Source of the DNA: a virus
Length of the DNA: 30,567 bases
Direction: 5' to 3' (one strand)
IMG/VR virus record: IMGVR_UViG_3300020465_000063
Coordinates: 1-30,567 of that record
Shown: one piece after another, positions 13,364 through 23,800 of the stretch
How the letters are laid out: the number at the start of each line of letters is the position of its first letter
Numbering within the stretch: position 1 is the first letter of the stretch
Notes under the pieces: generated by a model
The model's database searches: none
What the model saw: the letters and a program-made list of their open reading frames with translations, nothing else
Told to the model about the DNA's origin: nothing
Translations under genes and position numbers: made by a program

Positions 13364-15868
13364 TTATTTCTCCTGTGACATACTAGCAGATTGTTTAAAC
13401 ACACTTTCAATTATAGGTTCACTAATCTTCCATGACAATGACCATGTATCACTAATCTCACCCATTTCTTCCCATGTATCTCTACCTAATTGCTTCCAAT
13501 CAGCATCACCAAATGGTGGTAACCCTTCAAATATTGCACCTCCTGATTCTGCTACAGTACCTAAACCTTGATTTACTCTTGCTTTATTAAGTGCTTGACC
13601 TACATCTGCAAGTAATATTGTTAACTCATAAGCTGTATATGCAATTAACGCAGGTACTGCTATAGCACCTGCACCTAACCTTGGTAACATTCGCACTAAA
13701 CTTTGTTCAATGATAATATCACCTGGGTCTGCTACTTGTGCTATTCTACCTCCTATACCAAATGCTTTACTTACTACTTTTTTAGTATTATCAAATATAT
13801 TGCTAACAATTTCTGGTGCTTCTCTTAGCACTCGTGTAAATCTGTTGTAACCACCTTCACCTACTATGTTAGATAAATTTGTTGTTGTATCATCTGCAAC
13901 ATCAATAACTTCACCTGCTTGATTTATTGCTTTATTGTTTATATCATCTACTACATTTGTAGGTGTGTCTGCAAATTGTTGTGTTAATAATTTTTTAAAT
14001 TCAGGGTCTTGTGCTTGTGTATCAGTAATACCAACAAATGGAATTTTAGGATTATTTGCTCTTTGTATATTTTGAGCTTCATCAATATTAGTCATTATTA
14101 CACTAGCTAATCCTTCTGGTGTCATTCCTGGTGGTAAATCAGTTCTATCTATTACTCGGACCAACCCATCTATTAAATTATTGTGATTACCAATATTTAT
14201 TTTTCCATTTTCTATTAGTTCTGCTACATCAGGTTGTTTTTTTCTAATTGCTGCTATATCTCCTGTTTCAAAATCCATATCAAATTCAGTGTTAAGTGCT
14301 GTATCTTTCATTTCATCAAGAATGGCATCTATAAATTCTTCAGAACCCCAAACTAATCTACCTTTATCTACTACATTTGTAGGTACTACCTTTAAACCAC
14401 CTACCTCATCTAAATTAATATCTGCACCTGTAGGTATATATATATCTAATGTTTCCCCTGTGCGTTTTTGTTGTCTAAGTAAACCAATAACACCTACCTC
14501 TCTTAAATTTCCATCTTCAAGTATTATTAATGGAATATTTTGTTTACTTAAACTGGACACTAAATTTCCTGCAGGTCTAGCGTGTAGTCCTGCATCATCT
14601 AATACCTCTATAGTTATAGGTTTATAGTTTTCTATATCTAAAGTATTTACATCATCTGCTACATTTGTAGTTGTTTCTATAACAGTTATGCCAATATTTG
14701 GGTCTAGTGGATTATTAACAGCTTGGTATATAGGATTATTAGATGACACACTACCCATACCAAAACCTATTTCATCAGGAAAAGCATCATTAACTACAGG
14801 ATTTGTAAAATAATCGTTTATCTTATCAACAACATTTTGATATCTAAATTCATCAAATTCTTTAGTAGCTTTATCCCACAATATTGTATCTGGTCCATTA
14901 TCTGGTCCTTCTTGAAGAACTGCCTCAAACCATTCATTCGCATCTTCAAATCCATACAGTTGTGATTTTTCGTACATATAATCAGCTCTTGCATCATTTA
15001 AAAACTTGTCAAATATTGCAGAAATATTGTCACTCATTTGAATAGATGGCATATCACCTGAACTTGTAGCCATTCCAGTGTATTGATAATATTCATCATT
15101 ACTTAATATTGCATCTCGGTTATTAAAATCTAAATATATACTTTGTCCTAATACAAATTCTTTAGCTTTCTTTGGAAACTCTTCTAAAAATCTTTGATGA
15201 ATTTCTTTTAACTCAGCTATATTATTGGGTGCAATATATGGGTTTTTTATACCTAGCTCGTTTAATCTTTCTGGTGATAAAGGGATTCTGTTATAGCTAA
15301 GGTCTGCAAATTTGTTTGTATCAAATGATGGTCTGTTAAGTGTTTCCAACATGTCTATGTATTCTTCACCATAATTAATTAACATTCTCATCTCTATACT
15401 TTCAGGCATCACATGTCGTATGCCATTGTAAAGTTCTTGTCTATTTACATTTTCAATGATTTGTGCAAACTCATAACTTAATGTATTAAAATCTTCTGCA
15501 TCATCTATAAATTTAATTAAGCCATCTATGCCATCTGGAGAATTAAGAATTACTTCATATTTTGTACTTATTGGTAAAACTTGTTTACCTTCAGTTTTGT
15601 TTAATTCATTAACATCTCTGTAATAATTTATTATTTTTTCTTTAAGTAAACTTTCATTTCCCTTTTGTTGTATTTCCATAGCATTATTAAAAGATTCTTC
15701 TAAATCCATGTGATGCCAGTTATTTTCTAAAAACTGTTTTAATGCTTTTTGTCTATAAAGTTGTGAAGGTGTTAAATCTTCTAAATTACCTGTTGCAGAA
15801 AAATCAAAAATTTCAAATAATTCATTGAGTATTTTATCTTTTTTGGAAATAAGTTCTTCTATTTCCAT
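13364..15868 (-). CDS. 834-aa virion protein with embedded HPr-like domain
   Basis: Large protein in the internal/ejection block. Residues 1-380 are helical and unrecognised. Residues ~415-523 match the PTS phosphocarrier HPr: strand (KPITIEVLDDA), the active-site motif GLHARPA with His429 and Arg431, helix (NLVSSLSK), two strands (IPLIILEDGNLREVG), helix (VIGLLRQQKRTGET), strand (LDIYIPTGAD) and, after an insertion of ~25 residues, a terminal helix (SEEFIDAILDEMK). E. coli HPr reads GLHTRPA at the phosphorylated His15. The regulatory Ser46 position is not conserved. Linkers of type (P/T)TNV(V/A)D(D/K) flank the domain. Residues ~725-760 are hydrophobic and could insert in a membrane. Phosphotransfer is possible from the motif but unproven; the domain could be only a structural fold. 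Confidence 0.75.
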   Translation of the reverse strand: MEIEELISKKDKILNELFEIFDFSATGNLEDLTPSQLYRQKALKQFLENNWHHMDLEESFNNAMEIQQKGNESLLKEKIINYYRDVNELNKTEGKQVLPISTKYEVILNSPDGIDGLIKFIDDAEDFNTLSYEFAQIIENVNRQELYNGIRHVMPESIEMRMLINYGEEYIDMLETLNRPSFDTNKFADLSYNRIPLSPERLNELGIKNPYIAPNNIAELKEIHQRFLEEFPKKAKEFVLGQSIYLDFNNRDAILSNDEYYQYTGMATSSGDMPSIQMSDNISAIFDKFLNDARADYMYEKSQLYGFEDANEWFEAVLQEGPDNGPDTILWDKATKEFDEFRYQNVVDKINDYFTNPVVNDAFPDEIGFGMGSVSSNNPIYQAVNNPLDPNIGITVIETTTNVADDVNTLDIENYKPITIEVLDDAGLHARPAGNLVSSLSKQNIPLIILEDGNLREVGVIGLLRQQKRTGETLDIYIPTGADINLDEVGGLKVVPTNVVDKGRLVWGSEEFIDAILDEMKDTALNTEFDMDFETGDIAAIRKKQPDVAELIENGKINIGNHNNLIDGLVRVIDRTDLPPGMTPEGLASVIMTNIDEAQNIQRANNPKIPFVGITDTQAQDPEFKKLLTQQFADTPTNVVDDINNKAINQAGEVIDVADDTTTNLSNIVGEGGYNRFTRVLREAPEIVSNIFDNTKKVVSKAFGIGGRIAQVADPGDIIIEQSLVRMLPRLGAGAIAVPALIAYTAYELTILLADVGQALNKARVNQGLGTVAESGGAIFEGLPPFGDADWKQLGRDTWEEMGEISDTWSLSWKISEPIIESVFKQSASMSQEK
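13946..14671 (-). repeat. Short linker repeats around HPr-like module
   Basis: The 19-mer ATCTACTACATTTGTAGGT (plus strand) occurs exactly at 13946-13964 and 14366-14384, and a near copy, ATCTGCTACATTTGTAGT, at 14654-14671. They encode the inter-domain linkers PTNVVDD, PTNVVDK and TTNVADD of the 834-aa protein. The HPr-like domain lies between the copies at 14366 and 14654; a second segment lies between 13946 and 14366. Confidence 0.7.
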
Positions 15869-15870
15869 AG

Positions 15871-15975
15871 TTATTTCTTAAATAATTCATCTTTTACTTT
15901 TTGAATATCTTCCTTTGTAATACCTTTTCTAGGTGCTTTGTCACGATTCTTTTCTAAGTCTTCAAAATATCCCAT
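15871..15975 (-). CDS. 34-aa charged protein
   Basis: Unrecognised small gene filling the gap between the lysozyme and the 834-aa gene. The product (MGYFEDLEKNRDKAPRKGIT...) is highly charged, helical in its second half, and begins with the ATG that overlaps the lysozyme stop (TAATG). The stop precedes the next ATG by two bases. Exact packing between two genes, coupling and phage-like codon use make it likely to be real. No function can be stated. Confidence 0.65.
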   Translation of the reverse strand: MGYFEDLEKNRDKAPRKGITKEDIQKVKDELFKK

Positions 15976-16760
15976 TATCTACCACCCAAAAATTTTAATG
16001 CTTGTTCAAGAAAACTTGAATCTTTAATTTTTCTTTCATTTGCTTGTTTCTTAATAGGGTTAAGTCCTTTTTCCATTCTTTGTTTATTAACTTGTTTCTC
16101 CATCATATTTAAAGCTAAATCATAAACACCACTTGCAAACATTCTTGACATGTCTTGTGGTGGTGTACCAAACATATTTGTAATACCTTCACTTCTAGTT
16201 GTTGTATCTATTTCCTCATCTTGTTCTGGCATTGTTGTAGTAGTTGTAGTAGTTGTTGATGGAATTGGACCAGGCTCAAAACCTTCTTCTGGTTCTGGTA
16301 TTCCTCTGTCTGGGTTTAAAGCACCTAGTTCAACATTTACTCTATTTATAAGTCCTGGAAAATTTTTTCTATCGTTATCTGTTATAGATGTATTCCATAT
16401 TTTAGCAATCTCATCTTCATTATCTAATAACAACGCATCATAAAATTTCTTATCAGATAATCTACCTGGTCTATTAAATGTACCTATTACCATAACATCA
16501 AACTGTTCCTGATTAAATGTAATACCATAATTTTTTAATCTTTGATTTACAATTCTTTGTGTTTCTTGTAAATCTTTTTGCAATAACTCATTTGCTTTTT
16601 CTTCGGTTATAGTGTCACCTAATTCAAATTGCTCTCCACCTGATAAATTACTGTGACCATATCCTATTGATATAGAAACACCATCTGGATATGCTTCTAA
16701 TTTTAATACTTCAAGTTCTTTTACAATTTCTATGGCAGGTAATGATACTTCTAAATCCAT
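15975..16760 (-). CDS. Virion-associated GH24 lysozyme with Thr linker
   Basis: 261 residues. The N-terminal ~150 residues are a T4/P22-type lysozyme (GH24) that cleaves the glycan strand of peptidoglycan: E17 in EVLKLEAY, D26 in YPDG, and SIGYGHSNL where the usual TIGYGH catalytic threonine is replaced by Ser31. The family's later FPGLINRVNVEL segment is present. Then a proline/glutamate linker with eight threonines (169-176) and a basic helical tail (NKQRMEKGLNPIKKQANERK). Free endolysins lack such a tail. Lying in the internal-protein block rather than in a lysis cassette, it is more likely carried in the particle to open the wall at infection. Ribosome site GGAGGATAAT lies within the end of the preceding gene. 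Confidence 0.82.
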   Translation of the reverse strand: MDLEVSLPAIEIVKELEVLKLEAYPDGVSISIGYGHSNLSGGEQFELGDTITEEKANELLQKDLQETQRIVNQRLKNYGITFNQEQFDVMVIGTFNRPGRLSDKKFYDALLLDNEDEIAKIWNTSITDNDRKNFPGLINRVNVELGALNPDRGIPEPEEGFEPGPIPSTTTTTTTTMPEQDEEIDTTTRSEGITNMFGTPPQDMSRMFASGVYDLALNMMEKQVNKQRMEKGLNPIKKQANERKIKDSSFLEQALKFLGGR

Positions 16761-16761
16761 A

Positions 16762-17829
16762 TTATCCTCCTTCTGCTACTGTTAAACCTCTAAGGTTTCT
16801 TTGCATTCTAGTAAAAGTATCATCTTCTTCTTCTGATTTTTCTGCTAATGCTTCTCTAGGTGCGAATATCTCATCTAGTACATCTTCACCTGCTTCAGTT
16901 AATATTTCTGGGTCTGGTTCTTCTGCTTCTACTTCTGGAACAAACATTGTTTCTCCTGTAAGTGGGTTGTAGTCTAATCTTTCTTGTTGTTCAGGTTGTA
17001 AGTCACCAAGTGATGATGCGTATTCTTCTGCACTCACACCTAGCTTATTCATAATTATTTGTTTTTCGCTAGAAGATAGTGGACTACCTTTTCTTGTTTC
17101 TGCACCTGCTAACATATCATCAACAAAATCTGTTAGGTCTTCCTCTGTAAACTCATAACTTCCTGTCATGTATGCTTTTTGAGATTGTGCATAATCGTTC
17201 AATGATTTACTTGCACTCATCCAAGACATCTTGCCACCATTGTTCATGCTAAATTCCATAGCTAGTTTTAAACCTTTAAGTGTTTCTGCATCTGCATAAG
17301 TTCCATAAGTCTTATCTAAATTAATTAATCCTGCACTTGATAATAAGTTTTTTGTTGCTATTCGCATAGCAGGAGGTAAAGCATTGAATTGTTTTAATAC
17401 ATCTCTTTGATAATAAACATATTCAAATGCTTCTCCAGTACCAAACATTTCTCTTCTTTCTTTTTGATACAAGTCACTTGTTAAAAACTCTTCTGCAGGA
17501 ATATTTTTTACTAAGGGGTCACCACTATCTGGGTCTGTTTTTACTTGACCACTATCATCATATTGAGGTACTTCATATACTTTTTGAAATCCTTTACCTA
17601 ATGGTTTATTAGGGTCTTCTAATTCCATACCAAATAAATCTGCTATTTCTTGTGCAAACTGTGTTGCATTACCTGAACCTGGTGCAACCATACTTTCTGA
17701 AGGTTCTGCTATATTTTCTGGTGATTGTATTTTACTGTCTTCTTCTACCTCATCTGGCATAAGATATGGCAAACCACCTGTTTCATTATTGTTATCATCT
17801 TCTGCAGGGTGTCCTGGTATATGTGGCAT
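16762..17829 (-). CDS. Probable internal virion protein, 355 aa
   Basis: Unrecognised. 355 residues, strongly acidic, with disordered ends rich in Glu, Asp, Pro and Ser and a helical middle (RDVLKQFNALPPAMRIATKNLLSSAGLI, SSSEKQIIMNKLGVSAEEYASSLG). One-base overlap with the giant gene's stop and two-base gap to the lysozyme gene, so all three are translated as a unit. Probable partner of the giant protein in the virion core or in DNA ejection; inferred from context only. Confidence 0.55.
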   Translation of the reverse strand: MPHIPGHPAEDDNNNETGGLPYLMPDEVEEDSKIQSPENIAEPSESMVAPGSGNATQFAQEIADLFGMELEDPNKPLGKGFQKVYEVPQYDDSGQVKTDPDSGDPLVKNIPAEEFLTSDLYQKERREMFGTGEAFEYVYYQRDVLKQFNALPPAMRIATKNLLSSAGLINLDKTYGTYADAETLKGLKLAMEFSMNNGGKMSWMSASKSLNDYAQSQKAYMTGSYEFTEEDLTDFVDDMLAGAETRKGSPLSSSEKQIIMNKLGVSAEEYASSLGDLQPEQQERLDYNPLTGETMFVPEVEAEEPDPEILTEAGEDVLDEIFAPREALAEKSEEEDDTFTRMQRNLRGLTVAEGG

Positions 17830-20800
17830 TAGTTATTGACTCCAAATCTATTTAACTCGTAACTGAATACTTCATCAAATACTACCATAAACAAGGGTTG
17901 TTTTGTTATAATCTCATACCCTTTATCATATAACTTCATTCTTATTTCTTGTGCTTCATTAGTATCAGATGTAACTAACCAGTTAACAGCGTTTTGTTCA
18001 TTAGGATAATTCTTTTCATCTTGTATAGTGTCTATTGCTACTTGTCTAAAATCTACATATTCTTTTATAAATGGTGTAATATCAAACTCTGCAAACCTTG
18101 GGTCTTCTACTGCTCTTACTAGAAAATCTACAAGCACTCCATTGTTTAATCTTTCTGGTAGTTCACCACCCAATACTTTATTCATTTGTTCTGATTTACC
18201 ATAAGCCATAGGAAACCAATTACCTAATTTTGCATCTATGACTGCATTTGCAGCTTGTATATTTTCTGGTGAATCTTTTCCTGTTGCTATAAGACTCTGT
18301 AACTTATCATCTTTTGCTGCTCTACCCATAATTGATGCTAAATATCTTTGTACCTCTAAGTACATTTCATCTTCATTCTTAGGAGTTATTAATCCCATGT
18401 ATTTTACAGATTGATAACCACTAAAATCTATTTTACCTTCATCTATATTTCTTGAAAAATATACAAGTACAGGACCAAAGTCTGCAGCTAATTCTGGGTT
18501 GTCATTTACAAACTCGTATTCCTTTGTAGTTCTTGGGATTCTACCTGCTTCTGATACTGTTTTACCTCTGACTTGTAAACCTGCAGATGTAAGTTGTTCG
18601 GTTATATCATACTTATCTAAACCAAGTAATCTAACAACTTCAAGTAATGCGTAATACTCTCCTTGTTTTGGTCCAAGTATAGCGTTCCACTGTTTTCTCA
18701 TGTCTTGATAAAAACCATGTATTGCAGCTAACTCAACCATATTGTTGTATGCAATACCTGCTTCGTACCCTTCTTCTCCATACCATTCATTAAAACTTTG
18801 TTCGTTACCTTCTATTTTGTATAGGACACTAAGTTTTGGTGCAAATGGACTAGCAAATCTATCCCATGTTTTTATTGTGTATAAATTATTTCTAACTAAT
18901 GCACCTATTTCTTGTATCTTATCTACATCATCTGCATACTCAGGATGTAACTGTGCTGCTATCTGCATACCATTTGTAGTAGAAGAAATCCATATATCTT
19001 CATCTACACCTTCAAACCCAAACGAATTTCCCATAGAATTAAACCAGTTCTTTGCAACTGATGGTATTGCCATATCTACTAACTCTGCAGGTAACTCTGT
19101 TAGTGATAATGGTTCATCACTAAAAGGTAATTGAAAACCTGCCATAATATTTTTCTCTACAAACCTTCTACCTCCAGGATTATTTCTAAGAAGAAAACCT
19201 AAAGGCATAGTTATACCATCACCTAATGAAGGCAGATAACCTACACCACCAACACCTAATGATTTAAGTGGGTAACCTTTTTTAATGTATACTCTGCTTT
19301 CCTCATCAGATACATCTTCTGTAGCTAAACCACCTAGTTCAGACTTTGTGTGTACTTGTAATGGTGTTCCTGCTGTAGGCATAAACACATACAAATCACC
19401 AAATCTATCTTGTGCAATAACATTGTTTTCAATACCTCTTCTAACACCCTGACCTATTTGTACAGCAGCTTTTGGATTGTTAGCAGTGAGAAGTAAGTAT
19501 CTACCCATATACTCACGATACGCTTCAAAGAAAGCAAATGAACTTCTGTATGCTTGTGCAAAATATCCTCTTTCAGTTAAGTTATATAATAAGTTAGCGT
19601 TTGCTTCCATAGATGCTTCTACTGCTCTTTGATGTATGTCCATAGCACTCATGTTTCTAGTAATGTTTGCTCTAACATCATTCATATCTAATAATGTTGT
19701 GTAGCTGTACTCATCCATGTTTTGCATAATGGTGTTAGTTCTTGGATTAAAGACTTCTAATGATTTATTTTTTCTATCAAAAATACCTTTTATCAAAGAC
19801 TTTTCAAATATATTATCTGCAATAAATGCTTTTTCCTCTATTTCTTTACCTTGTCTACTAGCTAAATAATTTTTACCTCTGACTATTGGTTCATCACCTA
19901 ATGCTTTTACTTGCTTATCATTAAGTAACTTTGTTCCTTTAGTTCTAAGTAAGTTATATACAGCAGAGTTATTTATTACTTCGTATGTGTCATCTTGTTT
20001 AAACACTGCCTCTACTATCTCATCACCTTTTTTTATTAGATATGACTCACCAAAAGTAACTTGGTCTGCTGCTAATGCAAGATACTTTGCTTTAATATAT
20101 GCTTGTACTCCTGCATCAATTCTTGTATCTTTTACACCTCTGTTTATTTTTACTGATACATCTAATACCCATTGACCTCTTGATTCATCCCATTTACCAC
20201 CTAGTACATGGTCAGCTAATCGTAATTTATCTTGATTATCTTTAATAAACATAGACACTGCATCTTTTGTTAAAGAATCTTTACCTGTAATAACTAACTG
20301 TCTTGTTTTGTATGGTGATACATACAACATAGCTTCTTTACCCCAAGAGTCTGGGTTTCCTAAATTTAAACTAAATCCATCTATGTTTGCTTGTGTAAAT
20401 CTATATACCTCATCAATAAGTTCATCAGTAATATTTTGTTTAGGTATAACTATATTTATTTTTTTACCTAATACTTTTTCTATAGTTTTTTTTCCTACAT
20501 CAAATGTAAGTTCACCACTGTAATTGTTTGTTTGTGATTTGCCTTTAGTAGATGATTGAAACTTACTTTTCATTTCTGTTAGGTTTGGTTGTTTGTTTGA
20601 TAATCCAAGTATTTCTTCCAAACCTTTTTTAGTTGCACCTGGTTTACTTAAATAATCTATTGCTTCATTTACTATGATGTCAATATCTCTGTCACCATAA
20701 CCACTATCAAAACTATTTTTAAGTACATCTTTTAATAAACCTTCGTTAGGTAATGCACCATTGTAAATAACTTCATCTTTTTTAAAGTTAGTTACAAATG

Positions 20801-23800
20801 TACCAACCTTAGAATCATCAAATCCCAATCTTCCTTCAGCTATATTATCTGCAGAACCATAAACTAATTTCTCTGCATCTTGTACATCAGTAGTAAATTT
20901 TATACTATCTTTGTTAAGAGGGTTTTTTGCAAGAAAGTTTACACTTCTATTACCACCTTGTTCTGTAAATACAGTTGCAGTAAATGTTGTTTCACCCTTG
21001 TAAGTCTTCTGTGTTACTTGTGGTTTTATGTTTACATTTAAGACTTCATCATATTCTTCTAATGTAGATACTGCTCTATCTCTTTCTTTTTGTATTACCT
21101 CTATAACATCATCAGATAAATTAATAACACTGTCTTCATCATTGTGTATTTTAAGTAATTCATCTAGTTCTGCTCTTCTACCAAATACAGAGAATGCTTT
21201 AACAAATTCATCATATCCTTGTTTTAAATAAGGTATACGAATAAATGAACCTTCACCTTGTGTAGTAGCAAAAAATAAAGAATTTAAAAGATTTCTAAAT
21301 GTTTTTTTACCTTCTATAATTTGTCGCTCTGCATCCATCTTTGGATAAGGTATTTCAAAAGGCAACTTATCAACATTCTTGTTATACAATGTAGCAATTC
21401 TTCTTGATGCTTTTTCTGCTATGTCTGGTGTAGTAGAAGATAAATCTCTAAGATTAATGTTTCCTATTTTTGAATCTGCAATAACATTTAATAAATCAGC
21501 AGAACCACCTGTATAATTATCTATACTTTGACTGTAATGTTTTGCAAGTCGTAAAAAATCTTCTTCTGTCTGAACAACACCAACTTCTAAGTTTCTTTGT
21601 TTTGGTCCTCGTATTTGAAACCCTTGATTTCCTTCATCTATTATTTTTAAAAATGCAGGTTCTTTTTGTAATGTCTGTGCCATTTGTTCTAAGGTATAAC
21701 CTTGTCTTTTCATACCTGCTATTGCAGGTGCAAGTTCATCATCTATGTATTTATATAAGAAATATTCGTATGCTTTTACATGGTCAGGACTTTGTTTGTT
21801 TATAAGGTCATGTCCTGTATTTGTAATAAATCTATTATTGACAAATTTAACATCTGCAGAAAACAACTGTGCAATCTCTTGTGCGCCAAATTCCTGTGAA
21901 TCAGATAAAACACCCAAAGACTTTCTTATTCGTTTTGGTATTAAATCATTTAAAAATTTTAATTGTGGTGTTGTTGCTTCTATTGCTTTTGTAGTTCTAT
22001 ATGGTCCACTAATCATAGTTGAAGGTTTACCAAATACTCGTGTCAATATACCCTCTGGGTCATTAAGCATAAGTTTTAAAGAATCAATAGGGTTTTTAAG
22101 CATGTTTCTTACACCCATAATATTGAACTTAACCATGGCATCTACAATTAGTTTTAATGGATAACTTAATCTAAATAACAAAAATGCAGGGTATCTAAAG
22201 TTTCTCATATAACCAAACACAACATTGTCGTATGTCTGTACACCTTTTTCCATAGCAGTAAATAAAATGTTAGGGTCATCAAAATCTGTAAATACATCAT
22301 CAATTACTTCTCTTAATGCACTATCTTCTTTCCAAAAATCTACTTTGACACCTTCATCTGCTGCTTTACGCACTACATCAAATATTTCTTCAACACCTTC
22401 TTTGTTTGTTAATTGTCTTTTTATTCTTCTTTTAGCTGATGTTGCTCTAAGTAATCCTTGTATATCTGGTCCATGTATAGTTAAGTTTTTAAGTTGACCA
22501 TATAGTTCTAATGATTGTTTTGTAAGGTGTACCATATCTTGTTCAGATGCAACAGAACCAAACATTTTATTTGTTATAATATCTACTTCCATTGGGTCAT
22601 AAAACTCTGGACTTCTTGATGGTGACATAGGTTTAAACTCTCCATCACTAAAACCTTGTTTGTCATTTTTAAGATAATACTTACTCATAAAATCATCTAT
22701 CTCATTGTCTGTTAAACCATAAGTACTTTTAAGTTGTAATCCTAATTCTCCAAATACTAATTTGTTTTGAAATATTTCTTTTGCTTGAAACCATTGACCA
22801 TTAGATAAAGCATCATAAAATTCTGAGGAAAGTTCTTCTAGTCTGCTTTCTGGTACTTTACTTGCATATCCATATCTAATAAAATATTCCATAGCTTCTT
22901 TTGTGTTTTCTAAATCTGCAGGTTTTAACTTAGGTAATTTAATATCTCTTGCTAAGAAAGTATCTCTAAAACCACCACCTCTTTTATATGCAGCTTCTAT
23001 ACCTTCATCTAATTCTTTATTTATTAATGCTTCTAAATTACTTTCATATATTACTTTTGACTGTAGGTGTTTATTTTTACCTCTACCCATAAAACTACCA
23101 CCATAAAACATATCTGTTACAAAACCATTTTCAATACCATTTTCTATTGTTTGCATTATGTCATCTGCAGTAGTGTCAGCAGATTTAATTCTATAAACAA
23201 AGTCTGGATGAAAACCTTCGTTTATTAAATAAATACCGACTGGTCTATTTTCATCTTTTGCTTTTACAATTAAATTTGCAATACCTTCAAAGGTTTCTTT
23301 ATTATCATCAAATATCTGTCTAGCAGTTAAACCCTTATCTAACTGTTCTGGAAGTGACCTACCTAGTGATGTAAGAACCTCATCAAAGTTAGCAGTTGTT
23401 GTTCGTGCTGCTAGTCCTGAACCAGGAACTAAATAATTTAAAGGGTCAAGAAATATAAATTTTGCTGTATTAATTAATCCTGCGAAAAATCCTGCCATAC
23501 TTTTAGTTTTTTCATAACCTATATCTTGTATAGCATTGAACTTTGCTTGTTCTGCATTTTCTAATATATCAAAATATTGTGTTCCATTAATTTTTCCTGT
23601 ATCAAGAGCCACTTGTGCTTCTTGTTCTACTCTGTCATACTCACTATCTAAAAATTCTGTAACATAGTTAGCGTAACCATAGTTAGTAGAAAGGTTACCT
23701 GTTAAGCCAAAGACAATACCATCACCTAATCCCACAGGTATAGCTTGATTAAAAAATGTTTCGTTTAGTTCTTGTTGTCTATCAAACTCAGGATTTAATG

